This document shows positions 60,407-64,000 of a DNA stretch of 64,000 bases, piece by piece. The position numbers were made by a program, and so were the translations under genes. The stretch comes from Geoglobus ahangari (GTDB taxonomy: Archaea; Halobacteriota; Archaeoglobi; Archaeoglobales; Archaeoglobaceae): positions 496,001 to 560,000 of the forward strand of contig NZ_CP011267.1 in assembly GCF_001006045.1 (NCBI RefSeq). Direction: 5' to 3'. Positions within the stretch are counted from its first letter, which is position 1; every line of letters begins with the position of its first letter. The notes under the pieces are model-generated. The model did no database searches, was not told the DNA's origin, and was given only the letters and a program-made list of their open reading frames with translations.

Positions 60407-61453
60407 ATGATTTTCGTCAAAACCCAGAGAGGAATGGAGTACATCGCCATGCAGAACATCAAGGAGCTCATGGGAGACGTTAAGATAGAAGTTAGGCCTG
60501 CTGGCTACCTCGGAGTGCTCATAGTCCACTCGGACGACATCGAGAAGGTCAAGGAGGTTCCGGAGGTCGAGAAGGCCATCCCCATTCTGTTCGAGCTGAG
60601 AAGCGACCTCGACGAGATTCTCGGAAAGGCCGAGGAGATCGTGGAGGCCATGGGAGACTTCGAGACTTTCGCTGTAAGGACAACGAGGAGGGGGCTCAGG
60701 CACGACTTCAACAGCATGGACGTTAACATAAGGCTCGGGAGGAGAATTCAGGAGATCAGCGGAAAGGAGGTCGACCTGAACCAGCCGGACAAGGCCGTTT
60801 ACGTTGAGATCGTCAACGAGAGGACGTTCATAGGAATTCTGGATGGAGAGGAGGAGAGGAGGAAGTACATGCCAGAAAAGGTCGACAGCCTGAAGTTTTT
60901 CGGCAAGGTCTCCTTCGTCCAGATGCCCTACCTCGAGAACCCGAAAGGGGCGAGGGAGATTGGAGAGAGGATTGGCAGGAGCGCCCAGTCGTTCGAGATA
61001 AAGGAGCTCATCATCGCTCCCTACGGATACGTGGATGCCGACGAGCTCTACGAGTTCCTGAGGGGGCTCAGGAGGGGGAAGGAGTCCAGGCTCAAGATAC
61101 AGAGGAGGAGCTACGCCAGAGACGTGAGGGAGGTGAGGGTGCTCGTCCACGACCTGTACCAGACGTTCAGGGACAAGAGGAGAAAGAGGAGCGTCCTGAT
61201 CTCCACAGATCCGACGGGAAAGCAGCTCTCGGAGATAAGGGAGGAGCTCAAGAGGGCGTTTGAGAGAGCGGATGAGATAGTCATCTTTGCGGGCAGCAGA
61301 ACCGGGCTGCCCAAGGGAATCCTGAGGCTGTCAGACTTCGTGATAGACCTCACACCATACATAACCTTCCCCACCGAAATAGCGATCCCCGCATCCCTCA
61401 TAGCCCTGCTCGATGTTTACGAGGAGATGGTTCAGGAAAGGGAGCAGAAGTAG
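60407..61453 (+). CDS. THUMP-SPOUT RNA methylase (COG1818)
   Basis: A 348-residue protein with an N-terminal THUMP-type RNA-binding domain (residues 1-150; ETFAVRTTRRGLRHDFNSMD and PDKAVYVEIVNERTFIG) and a C-terminal SPOUT-like domain with IVIFAGSRTGLPKGI, the trefoil-knot SAM site. COG1818 proteins are predicted tRNA or rRNA methylases. It starts at ATG 60407, with no strong Shine-Dalgarno site. The substrate nucleotide is unknown. Confidence 0.82.
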   Translation: MIFVKTQRGMEYIAMQNIKELMGDVKIEVRPAGYLGVLIVHSDDIEKVKEVPEVEKAIPILFELRSDLDEILGKAEEIVEAMGDFETFAVRTTRRGLRHDFNSMDVNIRLGRRIQEISGKEVDLNQPDKAVYVEIVNERTFIGILDGEEERRKYMPEKVDSLKFFGKVSFVQMPYLENPKGAREIGERIGRSAQSFEIKELIIAPYGYVDADELYEFLRGLRRGKESRLKIQRRSYARDVREVRVLVHDLYQTFRDKRRKRSVLISTDPTGKQLSEIREELKRAFERADEIVIFAGSRTGLPKGILRLSDFVIDLTPYITFPTEIAIPASLIALLDVYEEMVQEREQK

Positions 61454-61510
61454 ATTGTTAGATTTCCAGCATTTTGGACGATTGTTTTACACAAACTCCA
61501 TCTCAGCTCC

Positions 61511-61921
61511 TCAGAAGAGCCTCCTTAAGCCTTCAACCACATCGAAATCCGTATCGTTGCTAATTATTGTTCCATCACAGTATCTCAATGCAAGAGCAGC
61601 ATGAACCGCATCTCTCGGCAAAAGCTTGTACTTCTCAGCAAATTTCTGGGCATCTTCACAAATCGCGTAATCAACATTCAGAAACTCAAGAAACGGCATT
61701 TTGAGCAGGATTTTACCGATTTTAATGCTCTCTTCAACTCCAGAAACTTTCCTCACGACATACACAACTTCATCCCATGTCAGTACTGAGGTAAAAGCAT
61801 TGAACTCACCATCAGATGCCTTTCTTAGCCACTCCTTTGATTTTTCGGCAACATCTCCAGAATAGAGAGCCGCATAAATGAAAATATTGGAGTCAATATA
61901 GACGTTCTTCAATTTGTCCAT
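61511..61921 (-). CDS. vapC: VapC-type PIN-domain ribonuclease toxin
   Basis: A 136-residue PIN-domain protein. Acidic metal ligands are Asp in VYIDSNIFIYAAL near residue 10, Glu in LTWDEVVYVV, Asp in LPRDAVHAALAL and Asp in ISNDTDFDVVEGL. VapC toxins cut tRNA or rRNA. It overlaps the antitoxin gene by 29 nt and is transcribed after it. Confidence 0.9.
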   Translation of the reverse strand: MDKLKNVYIDSNIFIYAALYSGDVAEKSKEWLRKASDGEFNAFTSVLTWDEVVYVVRKVSGVEESIKIGKILLKMPFLEFLNVDYAICEDAQKFAEKYKLLPRDAVHAALALRYCDGTIISNDTDFDVVEGLRRLF

Positions 61922-62147
61922 AATACAACCTCTTCAATTCGACAGCATTCGGTGCCTCAAGCTTTTTCTTAATGACTGAGGTGAACTCTTCCACGTAGTC
62001 TTTACCAGCCTTTTCCGGCCTCAGGATAATCTCATCACCTTTAACCTCAAAGATGACTTTTTTACCCTCTTTCAAACCAAATCTGTCTCGTATTTCTTTT
62101 GGGATTGTGACCTGCCCCTTTTTACCAACAGTTCTTGTTCTTACCAT
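61893..62147 (-). CDS. vapB: AbrB-type antitoxin (VapB)
   Basis: An 84-residue antitoxin. The N-terminal swapped-hairpin DNA-binding domain reads VGKKGQVTIPKEIRDRFGLK followed by EGKKVIFEV; the C-terminal tail from about residue 45 would bind the PIN-domain toxin. Start ATG 62147. It likely represses its own operon. Confidence 0.88.
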   Translation of the reverse strand: MVRTRTVGKKGQVTIPKEIRDRFGLKEGKKVIFEVKGDEIILRPEKAGKDYVEEFTSVIKKKLEAPNAVELKRLYYGQIEERLY

Positions 62148-62388
62148 CAGGTATGAATTTTGATTTTGGGGTTAAAAAATTTGTCCACCTTCCACGAGGA
62201 ACAGGAATCTCTCCCACCTCTGGTTTTGTCATAAAATCTCCCAATTCTGGAGATATGTTCAAGAGATTTCCTGTTGAGACCCGATAACACCTGCTCTTTT
62301 TGTGGTATGGTGCTGTGAGATAATAGATAGTCTTCTTAGAGTACGACGATCCCAAAGTTTTACATTAAACCTGTGTATTGGATTGATT
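62148..62388. other. Intergenic region between vapB and the MazG-like gene
   Basis: No gene can be supported in these 241 nt. A minus-strand frame reads RCYRVSTGNLLNISPELGDF and further, but it has no start with ribosome binding site and looks like chance or decay. TACATTAAAC (62361-62370) may belong to the promoter of the next gene. Confidence 0.3.
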
Positions 62389-62703
62389 ATGGAATTGAAC
62401 GAAATAACCAGAATTCTGATTGATTTCAGGGATAGAAGAGACTGGAAAAAATACCACACCCCGAAGAACCTCGTGATTTCCGTGGCAGTTGAGATTGGCG
62501 AGCTGCTTGAAATTTTCCAGTGGAAGAGCGATGAGGAGATTGCGAGACTTCTGGAAAGTGAGGAGTACAGGGAGAGGATTGGAGAGGAGATCAGCGACGT
62601 GATGATCTACCTGCTCACCCTCGCCCACGAGTGCGGGATAGACTTGGAGAAGGCGGTTCTCTCGAAGATCGAGAAGAACGAGAGGAAGTACCCGGTTAAA
62701 TGA
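62389..62703 (+). CDS. MazG-like nucleotide pyrophosphohydrolase
   Basis: A 104-residue all-helical NTP pyrophosphohydrolase of the small MazG/RS21-C6 (DCTPP) type. WKKYHTPKNLVISVAVEIGE followed by LLEIFQWKSDEE is diagnostic, with the EExxE-type Mg2+ ligands in VEIGELLE and EEISDVMIYLL. It probably hydrolyses dCTP or modified nucleotides to monophosphates. ATG 62389 is about 20 nt after a TATA-like stretch, so the leader may be absent. Confidence 0.88.
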   Translation: MELNEITRILIDFRDRRDWKKYHTPKNLVISVAVEIGELLEIFQWKSDEEIARLLESEEYRERIGEEISDVMIYLLTLAHECGIDLEKAVLSKIEKNERKYPVK

Positions 62704-62737
62704 AAGGCTTTTTATTTTTGGGTGAGAACAGCAAGAC

Positions 62738-63808
62738 ATGCGCGACGAGATCCTCAGGATACTCTCCTCCTACGACCAGGAAGAGGTCAGGATAGGCACC
62801 ATAGGCAGCCACTCGGCCCTCAACATTCTGAAGGGGGCGAAGGAGGAAGGGTTCGAGACCGTCTGCATATGCAGGGAGAAGGAGAGGTTCGTTTACGAGA
62901 GCTTCGGGGTTGCGGATCACATAATTCAGGTTGACGATTACCGGGAACTGCTGGACGAGGTGATTCAGAGGAGGCTCATAGAGCTCAACACCGTGCTCAT
63001 CCCCCACGGCAGCTACAACGCGTACATAGGCAGCCTCTACAACCTGAAGGTTCCCGTCTTTGGCAACAGGGTTCTTATGGAGTGGGAAACTGTTAGAGAG
63101 AAGCAGAGGGAGTGGCTGGAGAGGGCAGGGCTGAAACTCCCCAGAACGTACTCCTCCCCAGAGGAGATAGACGGGCTCGTCATAGTGAAGTACCCCGGGG
63201 CGAGGGGAGGCAAGGGATACTTCATAGCCCGCGACAGGGACGACTTCTACAGGAAAGCAGGAGAGCTCGTCAGGAGAGGAGTAATCTCGGAGAGGGACGT
63301 TGACAGCGCCCACATCCAGCAGTACGTTCTCGGTGTGCCGGTCTACTTCTCCTTCTTTTATTCAGTTGTGAACGGCAGGATAGAGCTCATAGCCATAGAC
63401 AGGCGCTACGAGTCGAACGTGGACGGGATAGGCAGGATTCCGGCCGAGGAGCAGCTGGAGGCTGGAATCATCCCCACATACACGGTTGTGGGCAACATAC
63501 CGCTTGTAGTCAGGGAGAGCCTGCTCTCCAGAATACTCAGGGACGGGCAGAGGGTCTACGAGTACTCGAAGAGGATAGCGGAGCCGGGAATGGTTGGCCC
63601 GTTCTGTCTGGAGAGCATAATAGACGAGAACGGAGAAATCTACTACTTCGAGATCTCAGCGAGGATTGTGGCCGGCTCGACTGTGGGCATACCGGCCTCG
63701 CCATACTCCTACGTGCTCTTTGGAGAGAACATGTACATGGGCAGGAGGATAGCGAGGGAGATAAGAATAGGGATTGAAAAGGACATGCTGGGTGAGATGA
63801 TCTTCTAA
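62738..63808 (+). CDS. purP: FAICAR synthetase PurP
   Basis: A 356-residue ATP-grasp enzyme that formylates AICAR with free formate and ATP, the archaeal way of purine synthesis. Blocks are IGSHSALNILKGAKEEGF at the N-terminus, VFGNRVLMEWETVREKQ, VKYPGARGGKGYFIARD and YYFEISARIVAGSTVG near the C-terminus. ATG 62738. The stop overlaps that of the convergent partial gene by 4 nt. Confidence 0.95.
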   Translation: MRDEILRILSSYDQEEVRIGTIGSHSALNILKGAKEEGFETVCICREKERFVYESFGVADHIIQVDDYRELLDEVIQRRLIELNTVLIPHGSYNAYIGSLYNLKVPVFGNRVLMEWETVREKQREWLERAGLKLPRTYSSPEEIDGLVIVKYPGARGGKGYFIARDRDDFYRKAGELVRRGVISERDVDSAHIQQYVLGVPVYFSFFYSVVNGRIELIAIDRRYESNVDGIGRIPAEEQLEAGIIPTYTVVGNIPLVVRESLLSRILRDGQRVYEYSKRIAEPGMVGPFCLESIIDENGEIYYFEISARIVAGSTVGIPASPYSYVLFGENMYMGRRIAREIRIGIEKDMLGEMIF

Positions 63809-64000
63809 CTCCTCTTCAGCATGGGATCTTTCTCGGAGAAGTCCACGTAGAAGCCAAGCCCCTCAAGGTACTCGTAGCTCCTCTTCCCCTTCCCGTGTAT
63901 CATCAGCTCAAGCAGGTCGCTCTCGTCGTCAATGTCCACGCTCGCGTAGAACGAGTCGAAGATCTTATACTTAAGCCCGAGCGACTCGCATATCTGAACG
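63805..64000 (-). CDS. cofC: Probable 2-phospho-L-lactate guanylyltransferase CofC, C-terminal part (partial)
   Basis: The gene runs off the right edge; about 64 C-terminal residues can be read. The sequence FDSFYASVDIDDESDLLELM followed by IHGKGKRSYEYLEGLGF matches the end of a nucleotidyltransferase of the CofC type, where D-I-D-x-x-x-D-L and the HGxG stretch are typical. CofC makes the activated phospholactate for coenzyme F420. The identification rests on a short segment, and another GT-A fold nucleotidyltransferase is possible. Confidence 0.5.
   Translation of the reverse strand, partial: VQICESLGLKYKIFDSFYASVDIDDESDLLELMIHGKGKRSYEYLEGLGFYVDFSEKDPMLKRS

Noticed and set aside
62122-62355. 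Minus-strand frame of 77 codons before vapB
   Set aside because: No recognisable domain, no ribosome binding site, and it overlaps the vapB start; it is more likely chance or a remnant.
1-64000. CRISPR arrays, rRNA genes and complete insertion sequences
   Set aside because: I saw no evenly spaced repeats, no rRNA segments, and no transposase gene with inverted ends in the window. Only one tRNA gene was recognised.

Overview
The window is a chromosomal segment of a hyperthermophilic euryarchaeon, most probably of the order Archaeoglobales. The order is suggested by a bacterial-type primase DnaG of archaeal form, PurP, archaeosine synthesis (TgtA, ArcS), the exosome/proteasome gene string, Ftr of the tetrahydromethanopterin C1 pathway, NrpR, tungstate uptake, CcmC, and a wealth of acyl-CoA catabolism genes (acyl-CoA dehydrogenases, CaiB/BaiF CoA-transferases, B12-dependent mutase). 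G+C looks rather high by eye, which would fit Geoglobus better than Archaeoglobus fulgidus; that placement is an inference. Shine-Dalgarno sites (GGAGGTGA) are common, TTG and GTG starts are frequent, and a few genes look leaderless behind a TATA box.

Layout. 0-2.4 kb: end of tpiA, a small Cys protein, a MntA-HepT toxin-antitoxin pair, a possible transposase remnant, a DUF166 protein and a solute symporter with a small membrane partner. 3.7-12.4 kb (minus strand): a pair of family III CoA-transferases, then an operon of acyl-CoA dehydrogenase, B12-dependent acyl-CoA mutase (two subunits), MeaB GTPase, cobalamin adenosyltransferase, a winged-helix protein and a nitrilase-family amidohydrolase. 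The mutase carries the two active-site residues of isobutyryl-CoA mutase, not methylmalonyl-CoA mutase. 12.5-17.4 kb: ManC, HerA, UPF0212, tRNA-Ala(CGC), TatC, YlbF-like. 17.5-23.5 kb: the archaeal exosome superoperon (L15e, COG1325, Rnp3, Rnp2, PsmA, SBDS, Rrp4, Rrp41, Rrp42, L37Ae, Rpo12). 23.5-39.8 kb: rubrerythrin with a striking operator-like leader, DnaG, MFS, radical SAM, TldE, TldD, ArcS, TgtA, CcmCD, threonine dehydratase, Elp3 and an acyl-CoA synthetase.

38-49 kb is the most interesting accessory region: an acyl-CoA synthetase, a ribbon-helix-helix-like regulator, two thiolase-fold proteins that both lack the nucleophilic Cys and the His, a DUF35 Zn/OB protein, a MaoC hydratase, an acyl-CoA dehydrogenase whose catalytic Glu has moved, an unrecognised protein, and a second CoA-transferase pair of which one gene is frameshifted. 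A near-identical 29-nt sequence and repeated TGAGCA/TGCTCA half-sites sit upstream of its transcription units, so it looks like one regulon. It resembles actinobacterial steroid side-chain degradation (Ltp2/ChsH/ChsE) in gene content, and I propose retro-aldol type cleavage of a branched acyl-CoA.

49-64 kb: Ftr, NrpR, a TAXI-type TRAP transporter with a class III aminotransferase, tungstate ABC transporter TupABC, a THUMP-SPOUT RNA methylase, VapBC, a MazG-like pyrophosphohydrolase, PurP and the end of a probable CofC.
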